A program made the translations under genes and the position numbers. From contig JAFYYN010000138.1 of NCBI GenBank assembly GCA_017557525.1, forward strand, positions 1-64,000: a DNA stretch of 64,000 bases, read 5' to 3'. Below are positions 34,941-43,566 of the stretch, one piece after another (position 1 is the first letter of the stretch; every line of letters starts with the position of its first letter). The notes under the pieces were generated by a model. That model saw only the letters and a list, made by a program, of their open reading frames with translations, searched no databases and was not told where the DNA came from. The DNA is from Lachnospiraceae bacterium. GTDB taxonomy: Bacteria; Bacillota; Clostridia; Lachnospirales; Lachnospiraceae.

Positions 34941-36416
34941 TCAGAAATCGGTTCTCGACCTGATTATCCTTACCTTACCTATATAATTTGCTCCCAGCTC
35001 CTCATTCCACATATTTTCATCATCATTCGCGAATCTGACAGGATAATCTCCGTACCCCGTGTCTATATCTGCTTTGGTATAAGCTATCTTTAGATATGCA
35101 TTATACTCTCCAATCTTTATGCCATTTGGAAGGTTCATAAATATCCATACCTTGTTTTTCCCGGTATCCCATTTCAACGGATCTCCGTTAACTATTAACT
35201 CACCTTCTCTAGGAGTGTGTTCCGTAACCGGTATCGTATAATTGTATTTCTCCCCTTCCAAAACTATATAGAGCTTCTTAGGTTTTATCATATTTGCAAA
35301 CCCGACATTATCTATCGTAGCCTCGATAAGCAGTTTGTCATTTAACAGGACCTCACGCGTCATCCTTATCTGTCTTAAGACAAACCGGTAACCCAAATGG
35401 TTTCTTATATAAACATACCCTGTCTGGCCGTGATAATAGCTGTCCTTACTATTATAAATCTCGTTTCTCAGGTTTTCAAAAGCTATCTGTGAATATGCAC
35501 AATTTAAATACGAGGTATGCGTTATAAACGCTTCGTCCTCAAGCTGAGAAGAACAGGTCTTACCTGTCTCCGTCGCCTGTATAGCCATCAGTTCCCCACC
35601 AAATAAAGTGTGCCTAGCCTGATTATAAAGCCAACCTACTTCTTCCTCACGGTTTGCATAAGTACCAAGGTCAGAATAAGATCCAAAGTACCCGTCATTA
35701 TATATCCCTACTCTGTAGGATGCCTCGCCCGGGTTAGTCACATCAGAGGAAATGTCAGCTCTGTCAATACCCCTCCACCAACAGTAATGAAGCGGAGTGC
35801 GTACCGTAACGCATACTGATTCAGGTAAAACTTCCAGCCATTTATCAACTATAGCTACAATAGTATCTTTATTACACATTTCCGTCCCATGCATTTCACC
35901 CCAAAGTCCAAGCAAACCTGTTTCAAGAGACGCTATGGCATTTTTGTGTTTTGAAAGGATCGGACCAAGCTGTTCCTGATGCATAATGATAATCTCAAGA
36001 GGAGGTTCTTTTACTCCCTCTCCATCAAAAAAACCATCATATGAAAATCTTATGACTACGCTGTGTCCCTGGCTTTCTATAAAGGCAAGCATTTCATCAA
36101 GACACCTAAGTGCATCTTCACTAATGGGTATATTCTCACCATTATACTGTTCACAAAAAGCGGATATATCAAGCCTTAAATGAAGAAAACGGCCTCTGCA
36201 TAACGGAGTTTCATTATCTTCAGTTTTAAGTCTAAAAAAAGTAGGAGCATATAACCCGCATTCCGCATTAAAGATTTCATCATAGGTTTCTTCATAATTT
36301 ATTTCATGACTTTCTGTCAGCGTTCTGATCTCACTCGTATCATTGACAATCGAAAACGCCGTATTGCCACTTGGAGCAAGAAAAAGAATCATTAGGCTCA
36401 TTAACAAATTTATCAT
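34941..36416 (-). CDS. DUF4874/DUF4832 protein, exported
   Basis: A 491-residue protein with an N-terminal hydrophobic segment (about 1-20) that is probably a signal peptide or anchor. The TIM-barrel-like DUF4874 region (about 45-300) shows RLDISAFCEQ, VIRFSYDGF, LLGLWGEMHGTEM and GIYNDGYFGSYSDLGTY; the DUF4832 beta-sandwich (about 310-491) shows HLGYRFVLRQIRM. The fold resembles polysaccharide-active enzymes, but no reaction has been assigned to this pair of domains as far as I know. A paralog lacking the signal occurs at 47373 beside the second radical SAM set. It follows a GT-C-like membrane gene by 15 bases. Confidence 0.88.
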   Translation of the reverse strand: MINLLMSLMILFLAPSGNTAFSIVNDTSEIRTLTESHEINYEETYDEIFNAECGLYAPTFFRLKTEDNETPLCRGRFLHLRLDISAFCEQYNGENIPISEDALRCLDEMLAFIESQGHSVVIRFSYDGFFDGEGVKEPPLEIIIMHQEQLGPILSKHKNAIASLETGLLGLWGEMHGTEMCNKDTIVAIVDKWLEVLPESVCVTVRTPLHYCWWRGIDRADISSDVTNPGEASYRVGIYNDGYFGSYSDLGTYANREEEVGWLYNQARHTLFGGELMAIQATETGKTCSSQLEDEAFITHTSYLNCAYSQIAFENLRNEIYNSKDSYYHGQTGYVYIRNHLGYRFVLRQIRMTREVLLNDKLLIEATIDNVGFANMIKPKKLYIVLEGEKYNYTIPVTEHTPREGELIVNGDPLKWDTGKNKVWIFMNLPNGIKIGEYNAYLKIAYTKADIDTGYGDYPVRFANDDENMWNEELGANYIGKVRIIRSRTDF

Positions 36417-36431
36417 AAGATATACCGTCTT

Positions 36432-37916
36432 CTACTTTTTACCTATATAATAAAATAAGCTCTGCTGATAATCCGGAGTAAAATAATTATATGCTTCATC
36501 TATCCTAATATCAGGATTACCGGAAAAGCCCTCTAACGTTTTATATTTATCCGCTAAAAAAGTCTTGTCGTTCCAATTCATGACAGTTCTTGAAAAGTTA
36601 TATACTATTTGTCCGCCTGTAATAAATACCGACAATGCCAGCATGAGCGACAGTCCATATACCCGCCAATTTCTTTTAGGTTTAGAAAAGTAAAATTCGA
36701 GACAAAGAAACATAAGGATAAACCTTGCCGGTATACTACCCCTAGAGCAGAGATCATTAAATAATCCCATCTTAAAGAAGGGTATAATGAGTAGCTCTAC
36801 CAAAGCGACATAAAGCAGCGGATTTTTAGCGTTCCGTTTAAACAGAAATACCGAATAAAGTAAAAACTCTGTCAAAATAAACACCAGATAGAATAAAAAA
36901 TTATCCTTTATATTAAACAGTTCAAACCCAACACTCCCCGGTTTCTCACTAAAAACATTCCCAGCAAAATATATACAAAAAACACCGGCAAGCGGAAGCA
37001 TAAACATATTTCCGATCCCAAAAATTGATTTTAAATAATCTTTTATAAGATTGTTTCTTATATTCCATATTGCAAAGAATATTAAAACAGGTACAAAATA
37101 CACGAAGGCAAAAGTCGCACTAAACAACAGTGGAAGTGCTATCATAACATAACTCTCAACATGTTTTCGGTTTCCAAGGAAGAAACAGGTTACAAGCCAT
37201 GGTACTATAACATGCTGGAATGCACCATAAAGTGCATCATAATTTGATGCAAAATGGATCCGGATATTCTCTATATCTATCCATTTAAAACTGTCCGGTA
37301 ATAGCTTTATTGTTCCCGAGTTAATTAGGTGATATACGATAGTTCCGAGTTCCGTACATCCTCCCCACAAAAGCATGAATAACGCTACGCTAATTTTTTT
37401 CTTTTTCGTTTCTGCCTTTAAAAGAAATGCTAAAACAGAATATACCAAAGTAAGACCTATAGCATTCCACAAAGGAATGCTCCAGGTCATTACAATTGAT
37501 GAATTAAACACCTTTCCTAAAAATGACGGCACTATATACTGCCCCAAATAATATGTCAACAAAGACCCATCTTTATATACAACCGGCCAATCATAGTTCA
37601 TCAGATCATTAAATACTGCATGATGTTTATGCCAATCAAAGTCCTGCGCAAAGAGATCACTATGTCCTACCATAACAAAAAAAAGGAAGAAAACACCAAA
37701 TGCAACCATCATCTCAGCTGCGTTACAATAAGCATCATCCTTTTTTTCTGTATATATCTTTTTCGTTGCATAATAAATTGCAACTAATGCAAAAAGGAGT
37801 ACAGGAAGTGCTATAAATATCGCTGTCCATCCAAGCAAAAATATGAAAACAGGCAGATACAAATATCCTAAAATTGATATATATATTTTGTTTATGCTAA
37901 TATTTTTTGAGAACAT
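36432..37916 (-). CDS. Polytopic GT-C-like membrane protein
   Basis: A 494-residue protein with about twelve transmembrane helices. A first extracytoplasmic loop contains FAQDFDWHKHHAVFNDLMNYDWPVVY, with acidic/His residues like those of GT-C transferases (ArnT/PMT-type, lipid-linked sugar donors), followed by YYLGQYIVPSFLGK. I cannot assign a specific family. A GCGGAGG site and a strong promoter precede it, and it is the first gene of the smaller cluster, followed by DUF4832. Likely glycosylates a surface polymer or protein. Confidence 0.7.
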   Translation of the reverse strand: MFSKNISINKIYISILGYLYLPVFIFLLGWTAIFIALPVLLFALVAIYYATKKIYTEKKDDAYCNAAEMMVAFGVFFLFFVMVGHSDLFAQDFDWHKHHAVFNDLMNYDWPVVYKDGSLLTYYLGQYIVPSFLGKVFNSSIVMTWSIPLWNAIGLTLVYSVLAFLLKAETKKKKISVALFMLLWGGCTELGTIVYHLINSGTIKLLPDSFKWIDIENIRIHFASNYDALYGAFQHVIVPWLVTCFFLGNRKHVESYVMIALPLLFSATFAFVYFVPVLIFFAIWNIRNNLIKDYLKSIFGIGNMFMLPLAGVFCIYFAGNVFSEKPGSVGFELFNIKDNFLFYLVFILTEFLLYSVFLFKRNAKNPLLYVALVELLIIPFFKMGLFNDLCSRGSIPARFILMFLCLEFYFSKPKRNWRVYGLSLMLALSVFITGGQIVYNFSRTVMNWNDKTFLADKYKTLEGFSGNPDIRIDEAYNYFTPDYQQSLFYYIGKK

Positions 37917-37969
37917 AACCGTGCCTCCGCTAATCTAGCAGTTTTTCACATAGCCTTTAGTCATTATTA

Positions 37970-37998
37970 AGTATAGTTTGGATTTGTATAAAAGTCAA
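37970..37998 (-). promoter_or_regulatory. Promoter of the smaller cluster (minus strand)
   Basis: Minus-strand TTGACT (37993-37998), 17-base spacer, TATACT (37970-37975), about 55 bases upstream of the GT-C-like gene. Confidence 0.75.
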
Positions 37999-38016
37999 AC
38001 TATTTCAATTTGATTA

Positions 38017-38044
38017 TTGACACTATATACGAATAGTATATAAT
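38017..38044 (+). promoter_or_regulatory. Promoter of the plus-strand GT-C-like gene
   Basis: TTGACA (38017-38022), 16-base spacer, TATAAT (38039-38044). The spacer contains an ACTAT..ATAGT inverted repeat. It is back-to-back with the promoter at 37970, so the two clusters diverge here. Confidence 0.75.
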
Positions 38045-38077
38045 TAAAATGAAATATTATTCTAGCGGAGAATTCAA

Positions 38078-39565
38078 ATGAAGAAGTTAGCAAAAATACT
38101 GGAAACCAAACAACCTGTAGTATATAGCTGTATTTTTTTCATTGCAGTCCTTATGTCTTTCACTGCCACAAACAATCCATTCTTAATTGGCAATACAGGC
38201 ATTGACTCTTCTGTATTCAACTATGTTGCAAGGGTAATCTTAAAAGGCGGTATGCCTTACCGGGACACCTTCGACCACAAAGGCCCTTTAATCTACTTAA
38301 TTGATGCCTTAGGGCAGTTTATCAACAAAGGCCTTGGCGTATGGTTCATCGAGCTTGCCTTTATATTCGTCATCTTCTTATTAACTTATAAAGTTGCCAA
38401 ACTCCTTGGCTGTAATAACGTAAGAGCTTTATTAGTCGTTATAATAAGTATGCTTTCATTTGCGTTGTATTATGAAGGTGGAAATTTTGTCGAGGAATTT
38501 GCCTGCCTTTTTATTTTGCTACAGCTCTACATCTTTATTCAGTTCTTTAATGGCCAAGAAATTAGCACAGGCCAGCTTATTGTAAGCGGCATTTCTTTCG
38601 GTGCCGTATGTTTTCTGCGTATCAACATGGTATCGTTATGGGTTGTAATGTGTATCGGAGTACTGATCAAATGCATTAGAGATAAAAAACCTCAAATGCT
38701 CATCCGTTTCATTTTGTGGTTTTTAGCAGGGGTATGTATGATCACTCTGCCCATCGTTATCTGGCTTATAGCCGGAGATGCACTTAAGCCATTTTTAGAA
38801 GATTACTTTTCTTTCAATTTTATGTATAGCAGTTATTCTGAAAATGGCAACTTAATAAACATAGTAAAGGCAATAGGGATATTTATAATCACTCCTCCTG
38901 TACTTTTAAGTCTTATTTTCCTGTCAATAGTGAGCTTAAAAGGCAAAAAGTTATTGGATTGGCTGTGCTTAACCTCATTACTTCTGTCAATTATCATGCA
39001 ATGTATGGCCGGTCAATATTATCTACATTACGGAATGGTATTCTGTCCCCTGGTTGTTTACGCATTTTCTTTAGCATTAACCTCTGATTATATATTACAA
39101 CTTAAAATTTTCAAGCACAAAACAAAACTGATCCTTGGCATTTGTGCTGCACTTATCTTGTGTATTATAGGGCTTTTATTAGTAGGTTTTTCTTTTAAAA
39201 TGATATTTGATAAGATTACCGGAATGTATAGAACCCAGGAATTCTCCGAGGCAAAAGAAATTGCTGAAATTGTTAAAGAAAACTCCGATGAAGATGATAA
39301 AATAATCGTACTGGGTACCAACGATCTGGTTTATCTGTTATCGGACCGAATGGCTTCCTCTAAATATTCATATCAACTTCCTATCATAACGATCGATTCA
39401 AGTAAAAAAGAAGAATTTATTGAAGAAATGAAAAAACTTGATACAGAACTGATCATATCCCACCCCGACTCAAGAGTAAAAGCCGTTATCGAAGGAATTG
39501 TATCTGATAACTATAATCTAATTGATACTGTCAATGAAATAGCAATATATAAAAAGCGCAATTAA
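38078..39565 (+). CDS. Polytopic GT39-like glycosyltransferase
   Basis: A 495-residue membrane protein with about eleven helices. The first external loop carries GIDSSVFNYVARVILKGGMPYRDTFDHKGPLIY, the Asp-rich layout of GT-C (PMT/ArnT/GT39-like) enzymes with the D-H-K-G-P motif, and a soluble domain of about 130 residues ends the protein. It would transfer a sugar from a polyprenyl-phosphate donor to an external acceptor. It is the only plus-strand gene in this 30-59 kb region, has its own promoter, and converges with the GT2 gene that could make such a lipid-linked sugar. Confidence 0.8.
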   Translation: MKKLAKILETKQPVVYSCIFFIAVLMSFTATNNPFLIGNTGIDSSVFNYVARVILKGGMPYRDTFDHKGPLIYLIDALGQFINKGLGVWFIELAFIFVIFLLTYKVAKLLGCNNVRALLVVIISMLSFALYYEGGNFVEEFACLFILLQLYIFIQFFNGQEISTGQLIVSGISFGAVCFLRINMVSLWVVMCIGVLIKCIRDKKPQMLIRFILWFLAGVCMITLPIVIWLIAGDALKPFLEDYFSFNFMYSSYSENGNLINIVKAIGIFIITPPVLLSLIFLSIVSLKGKKLLDWLCLTSLLLSIIMQCMAGQYYLHYGMVFCPLVVYAFSLALTSDYILQLKIFKHKTKLILGICAALILCIIGLLLVGFSFKMIFDKITGMYRTQEFSEAKEIAEIVKENSDEDDKIIVLGTNDLVYLLSDRMASSKYSYQLPIITIDSSKKEEFIEEMKKLDTELIISHPDSRVKAVIEGIVSDNYNLIDTVNEIAIYKKRN

Positions 39566-39587
39566 CCGCCATAACCTATGCTAAACA

Positions 39588-39627
39588 ATTAAAGGCTTGA
39601 AAGATCCCCTTCTTTCAAGCCTTTAAT
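39588..39627. terminator. Bidirectional terminator
   Basis: A 17-base-pair stem (ATTAAAGGCTTGAAAGA and its complement) with a 6-base loop between two convergent genes. It ends the long minus-strand cluster and the plus-strand GT39-like gene. Confidence 0.92.
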
Positions 39628-39631
39628 ATTT

Positions 39632-40348
39632 CTAATCGTTTATATGTATCCTAAGCTTTATAAAATCCCCCAGTGCTTTCCAGCCAATCTTTATGATTTT
39701 CTTTGGATTAATGGTATTTGTACCTTTTTCTCTTGGTTTAAAGCTAATCGGGATAAACAGGGTTCTCTCCTTAAAATATGTAAAATAGGTTGTAAACATA
39801 ATATTAGGTATATTAAATTTTCTGGGGAGCTTACCTATATACTTTTTAACAACCTCTGTTCTCATCAGTCTGAACGGTGCGTTTGCATCCTGGACTTTTA
39901 TCCCAAAAACCAGACGAAGCAAAAAGCATACCGTGTTTTCAACGAATTTTCTGTCTTTTCCATCCCCACGTACTACACGGTTTCCCAGTATAGCATCATA
40001 CTGTTCCCTTTTCTCCCAAAACTCTTCAAACTCAGCAGGGTTTGTCTGGCCATCGGAATCAGTCTGGAATATCCACTCCGCATTTTTCTTTATTGCATAG
40101 CGATACCCTGAAAGTACTGTTGCTCCGTGACCACCATTGGGCTTAGTTTTAGGATCCATCAAAGGACGGGTCTTTGCTAATTCCAACAATTTCTCATATG
40201 TACCGTCCTTTGAGCCATCATTTATTATAACCAGTCTTGAAGTCCCGTTTTCATTATGTTTCTCAACAACCGGATACCAGTCATTTACACATTTATCAAT
40301 ATTTTCTTCCTCGTTGTAAGCGGGAATGACAATATATAATCCTGACAT
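39632..40348 (-). CDS. GT2 glycosyltransferase (dolichol-phosphate-mannose-synthase-like)
   Basis: A 238-residue soluble GT2 of the DPM/polyprenyl-phosphate glycosyltransferase type: IVIPAYNEEENI, NDGSKDGT, TDSDGQ as the DxD motif, GNRVVRGDGKDRKFVE and a late NAPFRLMR segment. There are no transmembrane helices. It probably transfers a sugar to undecaprenyl phosphate, giving the donor for GT-C enzymes nearby. It is the last gene of the long minus-strand cluster, starting 23 bases after the HprK-like kinase gene. Confidence 0.9.
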   Translation of the reverse strand: MSGLYIVIPAYNEEENIDKCVNDWYPVVEKHNENGTSRLVIINDGSKDGTYEKLLELAKTRPLMDPKTKPNGGHGATVLSGYRYAIKKNAEWIFQTDSDGQTNPAEFEEFWEKREQYDAILGNRVVRGDGKDRKFVENTVCFLLRLVFGIKVQDANAPFRLMRTEVVKKYIGKLPRKFNIPNIMFTTYFTYFKERTLFIPISFKPREKGTNTINPKKIIKIGWKALGDFIKLRIHIND

Positions 40349-40371
40349 TATTTACCTCCTACTGTTTTGTA

Positions 40372-41457
40372 TCAAATATCGATAACGCCGTATTCTTTTA
40401 GCTGTGCCAGTAACGCATCCAGGTCTGCCTCAGCCGCATCTTTTTCCACATCAAATTCATCTAATACTGCCTGTAAAAGATCTTCTTTTGATATAGGATT
40501 TTGAAGCTTCTCCCAAATAAAAGCAGAAACATCATTCATTACAACACTTCCGCCAAATACTCCGATATTGTCTCCTGTCGGCATTAAAATATGCTCATCA
40601 ACTACATTTCTTAGTACAAACCCCTTTTTTGCAACCATATCCTTTTTCTCCTCTAGGTAATTATTATTTTGTAGCTCACCATATAATTTTCCGGCATCCT
40701 CTTCATTCGGGCCACAGAAAATACGCACAATGTTCATTGACTTAGCAAGTTTAGTAATATTCATCATCTGTATTGCTGCTGTCTCTGTATCCCACATAGG
40801 TAAAAAGCATTGCTTCATAAGCAGCTTACGTTTCTGAGGTAGTGACATTTTACGGACATAAACAGAATCAGAACGCCTTACCTCGCATATCGCTTTTAAT
40901 GGATAATGTACATTTCTAAAGCATTTCTCTTTTCCATCCCATGGAACTCCGTACAATTCTCCATTCCTGACATCAATCAAAGGTCGATCCCCATTGATAA
41001 GTTTGGCGTCAATCCCTTTTATCCACGCCTCGGCTCTGGTTGATTTGCCAAGACCGGATGGCCCTGTAAAAGCAAATGCCTCACCATTTACTTCTACTGA
41101 AGCTGCATGTAATGAAACATAACCCCTGCGTGCCAGCATACATTCCACAGCTATCCTTACATACCACTCCATCATACCGTAAATGGTATCATCTGTTACT
41201 CCCAGTACCTTTATCCTGCTATAGTCAGAATCAACGCATACTCCTGTATTTTCAGATTTTCCCTCATGGAAAAACCACCCATTTTCGACACGACGGTGTA
41301 TTATGGATCCGGATTCGACATCTATTCCACATGGTGGAAGTTCCTCTGTCTTCACCAATAAAATATCGGGAATACCTTCATTACAGATAAAAGATTCAAA
41401 AGAAGAAAGCTTATATTCTGATTTTATAACTATTTTTGCGATCTGATAGTAGTACAT
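40372..41457 (-). CDS. HprK-like kinase fused to a PqqD-like domain
   Basis: About 361 residues. The central region is the HPr-kinase/phosphorylase-type kinase core: LHAASVEVNGEAFAFTGPSGLGKST (P-loop near 132-140 from this start) and NGDRPLIDV, but without the rest of genuine HprK. The C-terminal 85 residues form a PqqD-like domain (FVLRNVVDEHILMP, FIWEKLQ, LLQAVLDEFDV, LKEYGVIDI) that in ribosomal peptide pathways binds the leader peptide. Kinases of this type phosphorylate a Ser of some lasso peptides, and related kinase/PqqD pairs occur in the uncharacterised HPr-rel-A system. I place the start at 41457, where GGGAG lies 5 bases upstream; four more codons are possible (41469). Confidence 0.85.
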   Translation of the reverse strand: MYYYQIAKIVIKSEYKLSSFESFICNEGIPDILLVKTEELPPCGIDVESGSIIHRRVENGWFFHEGKSENTGVCVDSDYSRIKVLGVTDDTIYGMMEWYVRIAVECMLARRGYVSLHAASVEVNGEAFAFTGPSGLGKSTRAEAWIKGIDAKLINGDRPLIDVRNGELYGVPWDGKEKCFRNVHYPLKAICEVRRSDSVYVRKMSLPQKRKLLMKQCFLPMWDTETAAIQMMNITKLAKSMNIVRIFCGPNEEDAGKLYGELQNNNYLEEKKDMVAKKGFVLRNVVDEHILMPTGDNIGVFGGSVVMNDVSAFIWEKLQNPISKEDLLQAVLDEFDVEKDAAEADLDALLAQLKEYGVIDI

Positions 41458-41474
41458 ATTTTCTCCCATAAGCT

Positions 41475-41930
41475 TTAACTTTTTTCTTTTTTATCTATAA
41501 GTCTGTGCCACCATCGGCCAAGTTTTCTGTATACCCTTCCGGCCTTGTGCCAGAATTTTGCCCAGCGTAGCCCTCTCTTTGGATTAGGTTTTATTTGCCT
41601 CTTCCCGCGCTCAACTAAACTTACCTTCCCCCAGATGCAGCTTTCAGAAATCCATCCGTCAGGTCTGTCACAATGATCTCCCCATGTAAGCGCATTATCA
41701 TTTTCAATCTCCCATACCCTGTGAACAACATATCTTCCTGTACCGGGTTCGTTAAATAATACTATATCACCTACAACAATCTCACCATTAAGCGGTGTAA
41801 TTGTCACATAATCTCTATTCCATCGAACCAATGGAAACATACTGTTTCCGTTTAAAGTAATCCTAACTGGTGGTGCATCACCCTCCATAGCCATACAGTG
41901 CCATTCAGGTATTGATATAGTCTTTTTCAT
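41475..41930 (-). CDS. Soluble S26-like (signal-peptidase-type) serine peptidase
   Basis: A 151-residue protein with the S24/S26 fold. The catalytic serine is in LNGNSMFPL; the dyad partner position reads RYVVHRVW, a His as in the ER-type (archaeal/Sip-like) S26B signal peptidases rather than Lys. GDIVLFNEP and ALTWGDHCDRPD complete the fold. There is no transmembrane helix, which is unusual for a signal peptidase and suggests a cytoplasmic processing enzyme, perhaps for leader removal. The C-terminus is very basic. It follows the 58-residue peptide gene and precedes the kinase by a few bases. Confidence 0.85.
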   Translation of the reverse strand: MKKTISIPEWHCMAMEGDAPPVRITLNGNSMFPLVRWNRDYVTITPLNGEIVVGDIVLFNEPGTGRYVVHRVWEIENDNALTWGDHCDRPDGWISESCIWGKVSLVERGKRQIKPNPKRGLRWAKFWHKAGRVYRKLGRWWHRLIDKKEKS

Positions 41931-42009
41931 AGAGTAAATCTCCTATTCTGTATTCAATAAATCGGATATTTACTTCTTTGCTTCGTTAAAATTTCTTCTA
42001 CTACAAAAT

Positions 42010-42029
42010 GGCGTCTCAAAAGAGACGCC
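42010..42029 (-). terminator. Hairpin between peptide gene 2 and the peptidase gene
   Basis: Perfect GGCGTCTC-4 nt-GAGACGCC stem. On the minus strand the T tract is short (ATTTT), so this may be an attenuator or RNA-stability hairpin that raises the peptide message over the downstream genes. Confidence 0.6.
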
Positions 42030-42086
42030 TCTTTAATTTTTTATATTACAATAATTCACTCTAAATAAATCCATTTACATCATTCT

Positions 42087-42263
42087 TCAAGCTTGATCAC
42101 CAATGAAAGGATCATATTTTTTTACCGGAGTAGAATCACATCCGTATACAGAGTCTTCATAAGATATTGTTATGCCTCCCTTACACTGTGGTGATGCCAC
42201 GACTGTTTCAGAATAATCGAATTCAATCTTCTCTACCTTCGGAATTTCATACTTTTTCTTCAT
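42087..42263 (-). CDS. Candidate RiPP precursor peptide 2 (58 aa)
   Basis: A short frame read directly from the minus strand, below usual ORF cutoffs. It starts with ATG at 42263 after AAAGGAG and stops with TGA at 42087. The leader (MKKKYE, Pro8, EK 11-12, Phe15, Tyr17, Glu19, VVAS 21-24) is nearly identical in layout to precursor 1. The core (25-58, PQCKGGITISYEDSV then YGCDSTPVKKYDPFIGDQA) has Cys27 and Cys42 in place of the long Asn-rich core of precursor 1. Located 68 bases after radical SAM enzyme 2 and before the peptidase and HprK-like kinase, it is the likely common substrate of those enzymes. The modification is unknown. Confidence 0.78.
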   Translation of the reverse strand: MKKKYEIPKVEKIEFDYSETVVASPQCKGGITISYEDSVYGCDSTPVKKYDPFIGDQA

Positions 42264-42331
42264 ATTTTTTCTCCTTTAAAAATATATATTAACAAACTAG
42301 CAAAATGCCAGTCCATTCATCAAATAAAGCA

Positions 42332-43477
42332 CTAGTCACATTCTGGTATAATTGCTATACCTTGTTGAACAAAGAATTTTGTTCTTTTACATAATTCAGT
42401 GGGTCTCTCTCCTGGTTTAACATATTGTAAAGTATTTCCGGAACAATTACTACATACACCACGATATGCACACCCCTGACACTCAGAAACGCGGGGCCAA
42501 CTATTTGCTTTCTTATTTACGCTTTTCCAGGCTTTTGCAAAGCCATCTAACAACGGGAACGCCTTAATAATATTTAAGCGATTACATGGCATCAATGTTC
42601 CCTTCCAGTCAATAACAAAAGACGAACGTCCACCACCACACTGCAAACCACATTCACCACATTCATACAACGGATTACCCGCTGGAGGAAGTTTATCCTC
42701 AGCAATCTCTTTTGTTTCTATGCCATTTAATTCGTTAAGTAATTTATAAATACGAACATACATTTCAGCATTGGCGTCAACATACATTTCAGATTTTCCT
42801 GTTTCTTCCCGTGGATTAAAAAGAGCCGAATTAACAAATACATCTTTTACTAAATTCCTACTTACGCGTATCGTCTCAAAAACATCCTCCCCTAGGTATG
42901 TGCTAGGGGTAATACTAATCCTTATAGGTAAGTCCGCTTCTAATGCCTTACTAATATTTTTTTCCACAACAGAAAAAACACGCCGACCAGTAACACGCTC
43001 ATAAACATCATCATTCCAACCATATAAAGTTATCTTCACTAAATTAGGCCTATGATGTTTGAAAAAGTCAATTCTTCTTTCATCTAATAGATAGCCATTG
43101 GTCAGAACATTAATTTCGCAACCCAGATTATTTAAATACAAATACAATTCTTCAAATCCCGGATATGCCAAACACTCCCCACCAGTTAATGTAGCACACA
43201 TCATACCAGCTTCAAATGCTTGATGCATCAGCTCTTTCCATTTGTCTACTGAAAGGACTTCTCGTCCACCCAGCTGATCCTTGTTAAGATGCACATAGCA
43301 CATCTTACAATCAAAATTACATATTGGCGTTAATTCAAACTGCCCATGAATTGGTACACCTTTTTCTCTTGCCTTAATATCCAAATACTTATAAAAGCTA
43401 TTAAAAGATTGTGTCTTCTTGCCATTTATCTTTTTAATTTCTTCAAGAAACTCGAAGCCATTTTGTGGTTCATTCAA
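42332..43477 (-). CDS. Radical SAM/SPASM peptide-modifying enzyme 2
   Basis: A 381-residue enzyme, same length as radical SAM enzyme 1 and similar throughout: CxxxCxxC at 53/57/60 (ICNFDCKMCYVHL), SPASM cysteines in YECGECGLQCGGG, MPCNR, CQGCAYRGVCSNC and LCKRT. The start is a TTG codon at 43477 with GAAAGGA 9 bases upstream and a strong promoter (43512-43540). It precedes the 58-residue peptide. The predicted product is a ribosomal peptide carrying a radical-installed bond or epimerised residue. Confidence 0.9.
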   Translation of the reverse strand: MNEPQNGFEFLEEIKKINGKKTQSFNSFYKYLDIKAREKGVPIHGQFELTPICNFDCKMCYVHLNKDQLGGREVLSVDKWKELMHQAFEAGMMCATLTGGECLAYPGFEELYLYLNNLGCEINVLTNGYLLDERRIDFFKHHRPNLVKITLYGWNDDVYERVTGRRVFSVVEKNISKALEADLPIRISITPSTYLGEDVFETIRVSRNLVKDVFVNSALFNPREETGKSEMYVDANAEMYVRIYKLLNELNGIETKEIAEDKLPPAGNPLYECGECGLQCGGGRSSFVIDWKGTLMPCNRLNIIKAFPLLDGFAKAWKSVNKKANSWPRVSECQGCAYRGVCSNCSGNTLQYVKPGERPTELCKRTKFFVQQGIAIIPECD

Positions 43478-43511
43478 GGGTGTGTATCCTTTCTATGCTA
43501 CAGCATCATTC

Positions 43512-43540
43512 ATTATATAAATTCTTTTACAAATAGTCAA
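43512..43540 (-). promoter_or_regulatory. Internal promoter for radical SAM enzyme 2 and the peptide genes
   Basis: Minus-strand TTGACT (43535-43540), 17-base spacer, TATAAT (43512-43517). It splits the peptide genes from the upstream exopolysaccharide genes for independent expression. Confidence 0.85.
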
Positions 43541-43566
43541 GAATTCTTTCACCATTGTAATTTTTT

